From contig JAQXRI010000013.1 in NCBI GenBank assembly GCA_029218445.1, forward strand, positions 1-32,052: a stretch of DNA of 32,052 bases. Reading direction: 5' to 3'. A model generated the notes under the pieces. That model saw only the letters and a list, made by a program, of their open reading frames with translations, made no database searches and was not told the origin of the DNA. Origin of the DNA: Prevotellaceae bacterium. GTDB taxonomy: Bacteria > Bacteroidota > Bacteroidia > Bacteroidales > Bacteroidaceae. The position numbers and the translations under genes were made by a program. Below are positions 16,071 to 24,099 of the stretch, in pieces. The stretch's first letter is position 1. Each line of letters starts with the position of its first letter.

Positions 16071-16718
16071 CTAAAGTTGAGCTATGTCGCTTAGCGTCGT
16101 AGAGTCATAGTCGGGAATGACCATGTCAGAATAAGGCGAAATGCTTTCGGGAGAATTGGTTGTTGACAGTCCTACCACCTTCATACGTGCCGCCCTACCC
16201 GACTTTAAACCATTAAAACTATCCTCGAATACAATGCATTCAAAAGGCTCTAAACCAAAGCGTTGTGCTGCCTTTAGGTAACAGTCGGGGTCGGGCTTGC
16301 TGCGCTCGAAGTTTTCTGATGTAAGAATGGCATCGAAGAGGTTTTTGAAGTCGGGACATTTCTTATATACAGCTTCCATCTTTTCGAGGTTGGAGCTTGT
16401 GACAACGGCCGTCTTCAGGCCTTTGTCCCTTAGTTGGGCTATGAACTTGCGGAAGCCATTGACGTAAACAAAGTCCATGTTCTTCTCAAACTCGTTCAGC
16501 CTTTCCACTATCAAAGTTTGCTTTGACTCAAGCGGACCGCTGAAATGCTTGTCGAAAATCTGCACAAGCGTCTGGCCTTTAATCTCAAGTTCAAGGCCGG
16601 GATGTTCCGGGTGGAACTCGCGGCATTGTGCTCCCCAAAATACGGTATATTGAGGTTCAGTGTCGAACACGACTCCATCGAGGTCGAACAGAGCCGCTTT
16701 GAATGTGATATTTCCCAT
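16071..16718 (-). CDS. HAD-superfamily sugar-phosphatase/beta-phosphoglucomutase-like hydrolase
   Basis: All HAD motifs are present: AALFDLDGVVFDTEP (nucleophile Asp and acid/base Asp), VVTSSN, SKPDPDCYLKAA (Lys) and IVFEDSFNGLKSG. A helical cap domain lies between motifs 1 and 2, as in the beta-phosphoglucomutase/phosphatase subfamily. The DGVVFDTE motif fits both phosphatases and mutases, so the substrate is undecided. The frame is open to 16796, but ATG 16718 begins the fold correctly and follows a consensus promoter; the longer start would contain that promoter inside the coding sequence. It gives 215 residues. Confidence 0.9.
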   Translation of the reverse strand: MGNITFKAALFDLDGVVFDTEPQYTVFWGAQCREFHPEHPGLELEIKGQTLVQIFDKHFSGPLESKQTLIVERLNEFEKNMDFVYVNGFRKFIAQLRDKGLKTAVVTSSNLEKMEAVYKKCPDFKNLFDAILTSENFERSKPDPDCYLKAAQRFGLEPFECIVFEDSFNGLKSGRAARMKVVGLSTTNSPESISPYSDMVIPDYDSTTLSDIAQL

Positions 16719-16737
16719 TATTATATGTTTTTGGGTG

Positions 16738-16768
16738 CAAAAGTAACACTTTTTTGCCATCTGACAAA
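16738..16768 (-). promoter_or_regulatory. promoter of the HAD gene, near the end of the upstream gene
   Basis: Minus strand TTTG (16765-16768), 19 bp, TACTTTTG (16738-16745). It lies about 20 bp upstream of the HAD ATG and just past the stop of the membrane protein gene at 16786. It gives the HAD-panB-MFS cluster a possible independent start, apart from the response regulator promoter. Confidence 0.7.
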
Positions 16769-16785
16769 GAAAGTGGCGAAAAATA

Positions 16786-17403
16786 TCACTTAACAAGCAT
16801 CTTTATGACATTAAAGCAATGCAGCGACAGCAACATCAGCACTATAAGAGGCGCAAAACGGCTTATTCCGTTGAAAAAGGAGTCGAATACTTGGTGAATG
16901 GTGCTGAATGAACCCTTGATTATGCCGAAGGCCATCGACGTGACCGCTATCCATAGGCTGACGGCCGGAACGATGGCGGCGCTGAACGGCGAGGGAAACA
17001 CCTTGCCCGTGGCACTGAGCAGTAGGGCTTCGGGCAGAGTGGTCAGCACCACCATTACCATCAGGAACGCCGCCGTTATTACAGCGGCCAGCCTTAAGCC
17101 CATGCGCTCGCGGTAGTGAAGGGCGCCGCTTGTGTGGTAGGGAAAACGTTGCGACAGTGACTTCAGCAATCCGCTGCCCTTAAGGCATCCCAACGACATG
17201 GCCAGCAGCAACAGAGCCACAAGCCACTCGGACATCATGGCCGACATCATGTTGCGAAACATCCAACGCACGCCTTCGCCCGACAATGGATTGTTGAAAG
17301 GTCCGAAAGGGTCGATAGCGCTCGTTGTCCATGCACATGAAATGGCCAGCAGCTCGACGGCCACTACAACAACGCAGAGATATGATATTACCCTATTGCT
17401 CAT
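16786..17403 (-). CDS. multi-span membrane protein of unknown function, 205 aa
   Basis: Five or so hydrophobic stretches are visible: VISYLCVVVVAVELLAISCAW, EWLVALLLLAMSLGCL, LRLAAVITAAFLMVMVVLTTLPEALLL, SAAIVPAVSLWIAVTSMAFG and FAPLIVLMLLSLHCFNVI. A loop rich in Arg/His separates the second and third. The pattern of an IDPFGPFN start, an internal GSGLL and a final FAPLIVLMLL faintly recalls part of AbgT-type transporters, but length and motifs do not allow that name. Its start overlaps the response regulator's end by 11 nt, so the pair is translationally coupled. A role in the same signal pathway is an inference. Confidence 0.75.
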   Translation of the reverse strand: MSNRVISYLCVVVVAVELLAISCAWTTSAIDPFGPFNNPLSGEGVRWMFRNMMSAMMSEWLVALLLLAMSLGCLKGSGLLKSLSQRFPYHTSGALHYRERMGLRLAAVITAAFLMVMVVLTTLPEALLLSATGKVFPSPFSAAIVPAVSLWIAVTSMAFGIIKGSFSTIHQVFDSFFNGISRFAPLIVLMLLSLHCFNVIKMLVK

Positions 17404-18118
17404 CGGGTCGCAGGTTTTCTATGTCGATGATGTTGAGTTCGAGCGCCCTCACGGCCAGTCGTGTGGCATTGACGCTCATTCCCCTGTTGCCGTCGGGAAA
17501 CAGTTTTTGGACAAGCTCGTTCTGCCTTTTTTCAAGACTTTTTACACCGAAAGGCATGCCTCTTAGGGCTGCTATCTGGTCTTTGGTGTAGCCAAGCGCA
17601 AGATGGCGCAGGAAACGCTCGTCGTATTCATCTATTTCATAGTCGAGAAGGGCTTCCTGTCGTGCTGTCTGCTTACTAACCGTATGCTTGAAAATTTCGA
17701 CTATCCTTTTTATTATTGGCTCGTTGAAAACAAGAGTTTTGCCGCTCATCACACTTGCTACATCGCCACGCGTCAAAAGTTCGCCGCTTTTCAGTATGAT
17801 GCCGTCGGCACCGGCGTCGAGGACATCAACCCACAATTTCTCGTTGAGTATCTCGCCTGTGAAAATAAGCACTTTCACGTTAGGGTAAGCCTCCTTGGTG
17901 TGTCGGCAAATTTCCACGCCAATGGTAGTCGAGCCGCCCAGTCCCAAGTCGAGCAGCACGAGGTCGGGACACCGCTGCTTAATAAGTCTCCAATAGGAGG
18001 TGTCGCTGTCGGCCGTTCCTATTATCTCGGCCTCAGGTATGTCGTTTTTGATTATGCCTTCCGTTCCCTTCAGCTCAAGGGGAACATCCTCGACAATGAT
18101 AATTGTAAATTTCTCCAT
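17393..18118 (-). CDS. two-component response regulator with receiver and LuxR-like HTH
   Basis: Residues 5-125 form a receiver domain: IIIVEDV acidic pocket (E10, D11), phosphoacceptor D57 in LVLLDLGL, the IFTGE threonine and the ILKSGE lysine. Residues 170-235 form a LuxR/GerE-type helix-turn-helix (DERFLRHLALGYTKDQIAALRG, then SLEKRQNELVQKLFP). ATG 18118 is preferred over 18193 because the longer start would contain a consensus promoter inside the coding sequence. It gives 241 residues. No histidine kinase lies nearby, so the partner is elsewhere. It overlaps the following membrane protein gene by 11 nt. Confidence 0.9.
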   Translation of the reverse strand: MEKFTIIIVEDVPLELKGTEGIIKNDIPEAEIIGTADSDTSYWRLIKQRCPDLVLLDLGLGGSTTIGVEICRHTKEAYPNVKVLIFTGEILNEKLWVDVLDAGADGIILKSGELLTRGDVASVMSGKTLVFNEPIIKRIVEIFKHTVSKQTARQEALLDYEIDEYDERFLRHLALGYTKDQIAALRGMPFGVKSLEKRQNELVQKLFPDGNRGMSVNATRLAVRALELNIIDIENLRPDEQ

Positions 18119-18141
18119 CGTGAATATTTTTTTAATGGCGG

Positions 18142-18173
18142 CAAAGTTAGTAAAAATAATCCGAACCGCCAAA
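18142..18173 (-). promoter_or_regulatory. promoter of the response regulator gene
   Basis: Minus strand TTTG (18170-18173), 20 bp, TAACTTTG (18142-18149), an exact consensus match. The ATG at 18118 is about 24 bp downstream. It lies in the same divergent spacer as the moxR promoter. Confidence 0.8.
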
Positions 18174-18288
18174 TATTTAAGGTTAACTGACAAGCCTATA
18201 AGAACAAAAGTTTCTTAAATAACCTTTACGCTATATACTAATTAATATTTTTTAGACAGAATAATTCCTTTTTTTCCTATTTCTTGGT

Positions 18289-18296
18289 TAATTTTG
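18289..18296 (+). promoter_or_regulatory. probable promoter of the moxR-bat operon (-7 box)
   Basis: TAATTTTG matches the -7 consensus TAnnTTTG and lies about 55 bp upstream of the moxR ATG. A TTTG -33 box is not evident at the proper distance; the upstream area is T rich. It would drive the long plus-strand run beginning at 18351. Confidence 0.5.
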
Positions 18297-18350
18297 CAGC
18301 CAAATTCGGATAAAAAAGAAGATAACAAATAAAAACATACAAACAAAATT

Positions 18351-19346
18351 ATGGCAGAAGCTATTGACATTCGCGAACTGAACGTTCGCATTGAACAACA
18401 AAGCGCATTCGTTACAAACCTGACCACTGGAATGGATCGAGTGATAGTGGGTCAGAAACATCTTGTAGATTCTTTGCTCATAGGCCTTCTCAGCGACGGT
18501 CACATTCTCTTGGAAGGCGTGCCAGGCTTGGCAAAGACATTGGCTATAAAAACCCTGGCACAGCTCATCGACGCCGACTACAGCCGCATCCAGTTTACTC
18601 CCGACCTTCTTCCCGCCGACGTTGTGGGTACGATGATATATTCTCAGAAAGACGAGAAGTTCAATGTAAAGAAGGGCCCAATCTTCGCCAACTTCGTATT
18701 GGCCGACGAAATCAACCGTGCACCGGCCAAGGTGCAGAGTGCACTGCTTGAAGGCATGCAGGAGAAGCAGGTGACCATAGGCAGCCAAACGTTCACACTG
18801 CCCAACCCTTTCCTTGTGATGGCCACACAGAACCCCATTGAGCAGGAAGGCACTTACCAGTTGCCGGAGGCGCAGGTTGACCGTTTCATGCTGAAGGTGA
18901 TAATCGACTATCCTACCCTTGAGGAAGAGAAGCGCATCATACGCGAAAACATTGCAGGCAAGATGCCTGAGGTGCGCCCCGTCACCTCGGCCGCCGAAAT
19001 AATAAGGGCACGCGACGTTGTGCGCGAGGTGTATATCGACGAGAAAATAGAGCAATACATAGCCGACATCGTGTTCGCCACACGCTATCCCGACCGCTAT
19101 GGCCTGAAGGACATGAAGTCGATGATTGCCTTTGGCGGCAGTCCACGCGCCAGCATCAGCCTTGCCAAGGCTTCACGCGCCTATGCCTTCATCAAACGCA
19201 GAGGATATGTGGTGCCTGAGGACGTGAGGGCCGTTGCACACGACGTGCTGCGCCACAGAGTGGGTCTGACCTACGAGGCCGAGGCAAGCAACGTTACAAG
19301 CGAGGAAATAGTCAGCAAGATTATTAACAAGGTGGAGGTACCTTGA
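18351..19346 (+). CDS. MoxR-family AAA+ ATPase of the Bat system
   Basis: Walker A is LLEGVPGLAKTLAIKT, with GQK-H upstream and IQFTPDLLPADVVG after it. Walker B is FVLADEINRAPAKVQSALLEGMQE, sensor 1 is FLVMATQNPIEQEGTYQLPEAQVDRFM, and the GGSPRASISLAKASRAYAFIKRRGYVVPEDVRAVAHDVLRHRV lid is textbook MoxR. MoxR ATPases act as chaperone-like partners of VWA proteins, here BatA and BatB. The 331-residue length is normal. Its stop overlaps the ATG of the DUF58 gene by one base. It is the first gene of a plus-strand run reaching to 31630. Confidence 0.95.
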   Translation: MAEAIDIRELNVRIEQQSAFVTNLTTGMDRVIVGQKHLVDSLLIGLLSDGHILLEGVPGLAKTLAIKTLAQLIDADYSRIQFTPDLLPADVVGTMIYSQKDEKFNVKKGPIFANFVLADEINRAPAKVQSALLEGMQEKQVTIGSQTFTLPNPFLVMATQNPIEQEGTYQLPEAQVDRFMLKVIIDYPTLEEEKRIIRENIAGKMPEVRPVTSAAEIIRARDVVREVYIDEKIEQYIADIVFATRYPDRYGLKDMKSMIAFGGSPRASISLAKASRAYAFIKRRGYVVPEDVRAVAHDVLRHRVGLTYEAEASNVTSEEIVSKIINKVEVP

Positions 19347-20215
19347 TGGATACACAGGAAATACTGAAGAAAGTAAGGAAAATAGAGATAAAGACGCGCC
19401 GCCTCAGTGCCAACATCTTTGCAGGACAATACCATTCGGCCTTCAAGGGAAGGGGAATGGCGTTCAGCGAGGTGCGTGAGTATCAGTTTGGCGACGACGT
19501 GCGCGACATTGACTGGAACGTCACGGCACGCTTCCACCGCCCCTACGTCAAGGTGTTTGAGGAGGAGCGTGAGCTTACCGTGATGCTGCTCGTCGATGTC
19601 AGCGGCTCGCTCGATTTCGGTACGCAGGTGCAGACCAAGCGCGACATGGTGACCGAAATAGCGGCCACGCTTGCCTTCAGTGCCATTCAGAACAACGACA
19701 AAATAGGCGTGATATTCTTCTCCGACAAGATTGAGAAGTACATACCGCCCAAAAAGGGACGGAAGCACATCTTATATATTATACGCGAGATGCTCGACTT
19801 CAAGCCCGAAAGCCGCAAGACCGACATCCGACAGGCCATAGAGTTTCTGACGGGAGTGAGCAAGCGAAAGTGCACCGCCTTCCTGCTGAGCGACTTTTAC
19901 GTCAGGCAGGACTTCGAGCAGTCGCTGATCATTGGCAACCGAAAGCACGACATAGTGGCCATTCAGGTGTACGACCGCAGGGCAAAGGAACTGCCCGACG
20001 TGGGACTGATGAAGGTGGTCGATTCGGAAACCGGCTACGAGCAGTACATCGACACCAGTAGCAAGCGTCTGCGCAATGCCTACTCGCGTTATTGGAACAC
20101 ACGGCAGCAGGCACTGCAGGAAACGTTCAACCGCAGCAACGTTGACAACGTTTCGATTGCCACCAACGACGACTTCGTCAAGTCGCTGCTCTTGTTGTTC
20201 AAGAAGCGAAGCTGA
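19346..20215 (+). CDS. DUF58 VWA-like protein of the moxR-bat operon
   Basis: It starts at the ATG that overlaps the moxR stop (TGATG); the TTG one codon earlier is not needed. The N-terminal half carries the DUF58 signature: GRGMAFSEVREYQFGDDVRDIDWNVTARFHRPYVKVFEEERELTVMLLVDVSGS, with a DVSGS metal-binding-like motif, then FFSDKIEKYIPPKKGRKHILYIIREML and SDFYV. DUF58 proteins accompany MoxR ATPases in most bacteria. The protein is 289 residues and lacks membrane segments, so it is likely cytosolic and links ATPase and membrane VWA proteins. The following gene starts 71 bp later. Confidence 0.92.
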   Translation: MDTQEILKKVRKIEIKTRRLSANIFAGQYHSAFKGRGMAFSEVREYQFGDDVRDIDWNVTARFHRPYVKVFEEERELTVMLLVDVSGSLDFGTQVQTKRDMVTEIAATLAFSAIQNNDKIGVIFFSDKIEKYIPPKKGRKHILYIIREMLDFKPESRKTDIRQAIEFLTGVSKRKCTAFLLSDFYVRQDFEQSLIIGNRKHDIVAIQVYDRRAKELPDVGLMKVVDSETGYEQYIDTSSKRLRNAYSRYWNTRQQALQETFNRSNVDNVSIATNDDFVKSLLLLFKKRS

Positions 20216-20286
20216 AGCGTAGATGCCGTGGCAAGCTGTGAGGAACAAGTAGAAACAAAAGAAGTAAGATTATTTTGATAATAAGA

Positions 20287-21357
20287 GTGAAAAGAATAGC
20301 AATAATAATAGCACTGGTAGTCAGCTCATTGGCTTCAATGGCTCAAGTGAGTGTCGAAGCACGCATCGACTCGCTTGAGATTGTCATTGGGCAGCAGACG
20401 ATGGTTACCGTTACGGCCACTGCAAAGGAAGGCTCGCAGGTACAGTTTCCTACCTTCAAGCCACAGCAGATGATTACTCCTGGAGTGGAGGTGCTTGAGT
20501 CGGGACCTGTCACTACCACCGATGCCGACAACGGCTTTTGCCATTACCAGCGCGCCTATACGCTCACGTCGTTTGACGGCAAGCTGTACTATCTGCCGCC
20601 ATTCGAAGTAAAGGTGAACGGCAAAGGCTACAAAACCAAGAGCCTAGCCCTGAAAGTGCTCGAGATAGCGGTGGATACTACCAATGTCGATAAGTTCTAC
20701 GGACCAAAGGACGTGCAGGACAATCCTTTCAGCTGGGACGACTGGAGCTCGGTGTTCTGGCTGAGCCTCGTGATGCTCGTCATTATGGCCATTACCTATT
20801 ATCTTTATCTGCGCCTTCGCGACAACAAGCCCATCGTGGCCCGCATACGCATAGTGAAGCGACTGCTGCCTCACCAAAAGGCCATGAAGGAGATAGAGGT
20901 GATAAAGGCTGAGAAAATGGTGACGTCGGAAAACCAAAAGGAATACTACACCAAGCTCACCGACACACTGCGAAAGTACATTGAGGAGAGATATGGATTC
21001 AGGGCAATGGAGATGACGAGCAGCGAGATAATCGACCGTCTCACCGAAAGTCAGGACCACCAGGCGCTCAACGAACTGCGGATGCTGTTCCAAACAGCCG
21101 ACCTCGTAAAGTTTGCAAAGTATTCTACTCTCATCAACGAGAACGACATGAACCTCGTCAACGCCATCGAGTTCATCAACAAAACCAAACTCGAGAACGT
21201 GCAGGAAGAGGTGGTTGAAAAGCCGCAGCTCACCGACGAGCAGGTAAGGTCGGTAAAGACGCGCCGTGTGCTCAAGGCGGTGATACTGCTGTCGTCGGTC
21301 GTTTCGGCCGCCATCCTCGCTTATGTGGTTTACAGCCTCTACATGCTGTTGGCGTGA
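20287..21357 (+). CDS. BatD-like membrane protein of the bat operon, GTG start
   Basis: No ATG is available near the 5' end. A GTG at 20287 gives MKRIAIIIALVVSSLASMAQ, a good signal peptide; a TTG at 20275 is the alternative and adds four residues. Beta-sandwich periplasmic sequence follows (VEARIDSLEIVIGQQTMVTVTATAK..., LYYLPPFEVKVNGKGYKTKSLALKVLE). A membrane segment near residues 155-178 comes next, then a cytoplasmic helical part (TDTLRKYIEERYGFRAMEMTSSEIIDRL), and a last TM segment before the end. This layout fits the BatD-like/DUF4381-type genes between DUF58 and batA. The precise role in the complex is unknown. Confidence 0.82.
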   Translation: MKRIAIIIALVVSSLASMAQVSVEARIDSLEIVIGQQTMVTVTATAKEGSQVQFPTFKPQQMITPGVEVLESGPVTTTDADNGFCHYQRAYTLTSFDGKLYYLPPFEVKVNGKGYKTKSLALKVLEIAVDTTNVDKFYGPKDVQDNPFSWDDWSSVFWLSLVMLVIMAITYYLYLRLRDNKPIVARIRIVKRLLPHQKAMKEIEVIKAEKMVTSENQKEYYTKLTDTLRKYIEERYGFRAMEMTSSEIIDRLTESQDHQALNELRMLFQTADLVKFAKYSTLINENDMNLVNAIEFINKTKLENVQEEVVEKPQLTDEQVRSVKTRRVLKAVILLSSVVSAAILAYVVYSLYMLLA

Positions 21358-21397
21358 CACCGTGTAGTTTTCCCAAAAACTCTTAAATGAAGAACAA

Positions 21398-22396
21398 ATG
21401 GAATTTGCCAATAAAGAATATTTGTTATTGCTGCTGCTCATCATACCTTATATATTATGGTATGTGATGTATCGCAAGAAGAGCGAGCCCACCATGCGCA
21501 TGAGCGACACGTTTGCCTTCCGTTATGCTCCCAAGAGCTGGAAGGTGAGGCTCATGCCATTGCAGATGCTGCTGCGACTGCTGGCATTTACCATGCTCGT
21601 AGTAGCATTGGCGCGGCCACAGACAAGCAACTCGTGGAAGAACCGCCAAACCGAGGGCATCGACATAATGCTGGCCATCGACGTATCGACAAGTATGCTG
21701 GCCGAAGACCTCAAACCCAACCGCATTGAGGCGGCCAAGATGGTAGCAGCCGAATTCATATCAGGACGTCCCGACGACAACATCGGACTAGCCATCTTCG
21801 CCGGAGAGTCGTTTACGCAGTGCCCCATGACCACCGACCACACCTCGCTGCTCAACCTGCTGCAGGGCGTGAGAGCCGACATTGCCGCCCGCGGACTCAT
21901 CAGCGACGGTACCGCCATTGGCATGGGACTGGCCAATGCCGTCAGCCGCCTCAAATCGTCGAAGGCCAAAAGCAAGGTGGTGATACTGCTTACCGACGGC
22001 AGCAACAACATGGGCGACATTTCGCCAATGACGGCGGCCGAGATAGCCCAAAGCCTCGGCATACGCGTATATACCATTGGCGTGGGTACCAACAAGGTGG
22101 CACCCTACCCTATGCCCGTGGCCGGAGGCGTGCAGTATGTCAACATGCCTGTAGAGATAGACACCAAGACTCTGAGCGAAATAGCACAGACCACACACGG
22201 CGACTTCTATCGTGCCACCAACACGCAGGAGCTGAAGAAGATATACAAGGAAATCGACCAGTTGGAAAAGTCGAAAATGAATGTCAAGAAGTTCAGGAAG
22301 AAATACGACGCGTTCCAGTCGTTTGTCATGATTGCGGCCATTGCGCTGCTGCTTGAGATTCTGTTCCGCATTACAATATTCAGAAGAATACCATAA
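21398..22396 (+). CDS. batA: BatA, membrane VWA-domain protein
   Basis: Two N-terminal TM segments (about residues 8-24 and 56-76) are followed by a VWA domain with a complete MIDAS: LAIDVSTSM (D95), the threonine in LISDGTAIGMG, and VILLTDGSNN. A C-terminal TM segment lies at about 308-327. This is the N-in, aerotolerance-type BatA arrangement of Bacteroides, with the VWA domain facing the periplasm. The 332-residue length is standard. It lies 40 bp after the BatD-like gene and 5 bp before the BatB-BatC gene. Confidence 0.93.
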   Translation: MEFANKEYLLLLLLIIPYILWYVMYRKKSEPTMRMSDTFAFRYAPKSWKVRLMPLQMLLRLLAFTMLVVALARPQTSNSWKNRQTEGIDIMLAIDVSTSMLAEDLKPNRIEAAKMVAAEFISGRPDDNIGLAIFAGESFTQCPMTTDHTSLLNLLQGVRADIAARGLISDGTAIGMGLANAVSRLKSSKAKSKVVILLTDGSNNMGDISPMTAAEIAQSLGIRVYTIGVGTNKVAPYPMPVAGGVQYVNMPVEIDTKTLSEIAQTTHGDFYRATNTQELKKIYKEIDQLEKSKMNVKKFRKKYDAFQSFVMIAAIALLLEILFRITIFRRIP

Positions 22397-22401
22397 GAGT
22401 T

Positions 22402-24087
22402 ATGTTCAGATTTGAAGAACCCGCATATTTGTACTTTCTTGCTGTCATACCATTCATTGCTTTGGTGAGATGGCTGCTCGACAGAAAACAACGCAAGAAA
22501 CTGAAGCTGTTTGGCGACCCCGAACTGCTGCGTCAGCTCATGCCTGACGTGTCGCGGTGGCGCCCTGCGGTGAAGTTTTGGCTGCTGCAGGCAGCCTTGG
22601 CTATGCTGATTGTGATGATGGCCCGTCCGCAGATGGGAACTCGCATAAGCCACGATAAGCGCACCGGCATAGAAACAATAATTGCCATGGACATAAGCAA
22701 CTCGATGCTGGCCGAAGACGTTGCGCCAAGCCGTCTCGACCGCACAAAGATGATGGTGGAGAACCTTGTCGATAACTTTACCGACGACAAGATAGGCCTG
22801 ATAGTCTTTGCCGGCGACGCCTTTGTACAGCTGCCCATCACCAGCGACTATGTTTCGGCCAAGATGTTTCTCAGCGACATACATCCGTCGCTCATAGCCA
22901 CACAAGGCACCGACATTGCCACTGCCATAAACATGGCAGCCAACAGCTTTACACAGCAGCAGGGCGTAGGCAAAGCCATAATAGTGGTGACCGACGGCGA
23001 AGACCATGAAGGCGGAGCACTCGAAGCCGCCAAGGATGCCAAGAAGAAAGGCATGAGAGTGTATGTGCTGGGAGTGGGTTCGCCAAATGGCGCGCCAATA
23101 CCTATGGGCAATGGCGACTATATGAAAGACAAGACCGGCAACACCGTCATGACAAAGCTCAACGAAGACATGTGCCGACAAATAGCCGAAGCGGGAGGCG
23201 GTGCATACATACATGTCGATAACAACAGCAATGCACAGCAGCAGCTTGACAACGAGCTGTCGAAACTGGCCAAGAAGGAAATGCAAAGCACCATATATAG
23301 CGAATACGACGAGCAGTTCCAGGCCTTCGGCGTCATTGCCTTGATACTGCTCATCATCGAGATATGCCTGTTCGACCGCAAGAATCCTATAGCCAAGCAC
23401 ATCAACATTTTCGGTAGTCGTCAGCGTGCTACGCTCTCTGTAGTGATGCTCTTGATGGCTTCAACGGTTGCCGTGGCGCAAACCGACCGCCAGTCGGTGC
23501 GCAAGGGCAACAAACTGTTCCGCAGCGAACAGTACGACCAGGCCGAAGTGGCCTACCGCAAGGCCATCGAGAAGAACCAGCGAAATCCGCAGGCCCACTA
23601 TAACCTTGGCAACTCACTCATGGCGCAGAAGAAAGACTCGGCGGCAGTGCAGAGCCTTCAGAAGGCCACCGAACTCGAAACGAGCAAAATACGCAAGGCC
23701 ATGGCCTACCACAACATGGGAGTGATATGCCAGCAGCACAAGATGTTTGGCGAGGCGATTGAAGCCTACAAAAGTGCGCTTCGACTGAATCCGAAGGACG
23801 ACGCCACACGCTACAACCTTGAACTGTGCAAGCGACAGCAGAAGAACCAGCAGAACCAAAAGCAGCAGCAGGACAAGGACCAAAAGGACAAGAACGGTCA
23901 GGACAAGAAGGACGAGAAGCAGCCTAACAAGGACAAGCAAGACAAGAAGAACAACGACAATAAAATGAGCAAGGAAAATGCCGAGCAGATGCTCAACGCC
24001 GCAATGCAGCAGGAAAAGAGCACGCAGCAACGCATGAAAAAAGCCATGCAAAAGCCTCGTTCGGCCAAGTTGGACAAAGAATGGTAG
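22402..24087 (+). CDS. batB: BatB-BatC fusion (VWA protein with C-terminal TPR domain)
   Basis: Residues 1-330 are BatB: two TM segments, MIDAS IAMDISNSM (D97), TDGEDHEGGALEAAK, and a third TM near 312-330. The frame then runs on without a stop through a hydrophobic, signal-like stretch (ATLSVVMLLMASTVAVAQ, about 343-360). TPR repeats follow (RKGNKLFRSEQYDQAEVAYRKAI, NPQAHYNLGNSLMAQKKDSAAVQSLQKATEL, AIEAYKSALRLNPKDDATRYNLELC). These correspond to BatC, encoded separately in other Bacteroidetes as I recall. Residues 476-521 are a Lys/Gln/Asp/Asn low-complexity tail. No internal ATG gives a good signal peptide for the BatC part, so a true fusion is likely. Confidence 0.9.
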   Translation: MFRFEEPAYLYFLAVIPFIALVRWLLDRKQRKKLKLFGDPELLRQLMPDVSRWRPAVKFWLLQAALAMLIVMMARPQMGTRISHDKRTGIETIIAMDISNSMLAEDVAPSRLDRTKMMVENLVDNFTDDKIGLIVFAGDAFVQLPITSDYVSAKMFLSDIHPSLIATQGTDIATAINMAANSFTQQQGVGKAIIVVTDGEDHEGGALEAAKDAKKKGMRVYVLGVGSPNGAPIPMGNGDYMKDKTGNTVMTKLNEDMCRQIAEAGGGAYIHVDNNSNAQQQLDNELSKLAKKEMQSTIYSEYDEQFQAFGVIALILLIIEICLFDRKNPIAKHINIFGSRQRATLSVVMLLMASTVAVAQTDRQSVRKGNKLFRSEQYDQAEVAYRKAIEKNQRNPQAHYNLGNSLMAQKKDSAAVQSLQKATELETSKIRKAMAYHNMGVICQQHKMFGEAIEAYKSALRLNPKDDATRYNLELCKRQQKNQQNQKQQQDKDQKDKNGQDKKDEKQPNKDKQDKKNNDNKMSKENAEQMLNAAMQQEKSTQQRMKKAMQKPRSAKLDKEW

Positions 24088-24099
24088 CAAAATAAATAT

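Noticed and set aside
18288..19055. Minus-strand ORF of 255 codons over the moxR gene
   Set aside because: MoxR on the plus strand has all Walker and sensor motifs; the antisense frame is Cys/His-rich without a domain.
22207..23400. Long minus-strand ORF (397 codons) opposite batB
   Set aside because: It is antisense to a VWA gene with intact MIDAS motifs, has His/Tyr/Val-rich sequence with no domain, and is the mirror of the real codon pattern.
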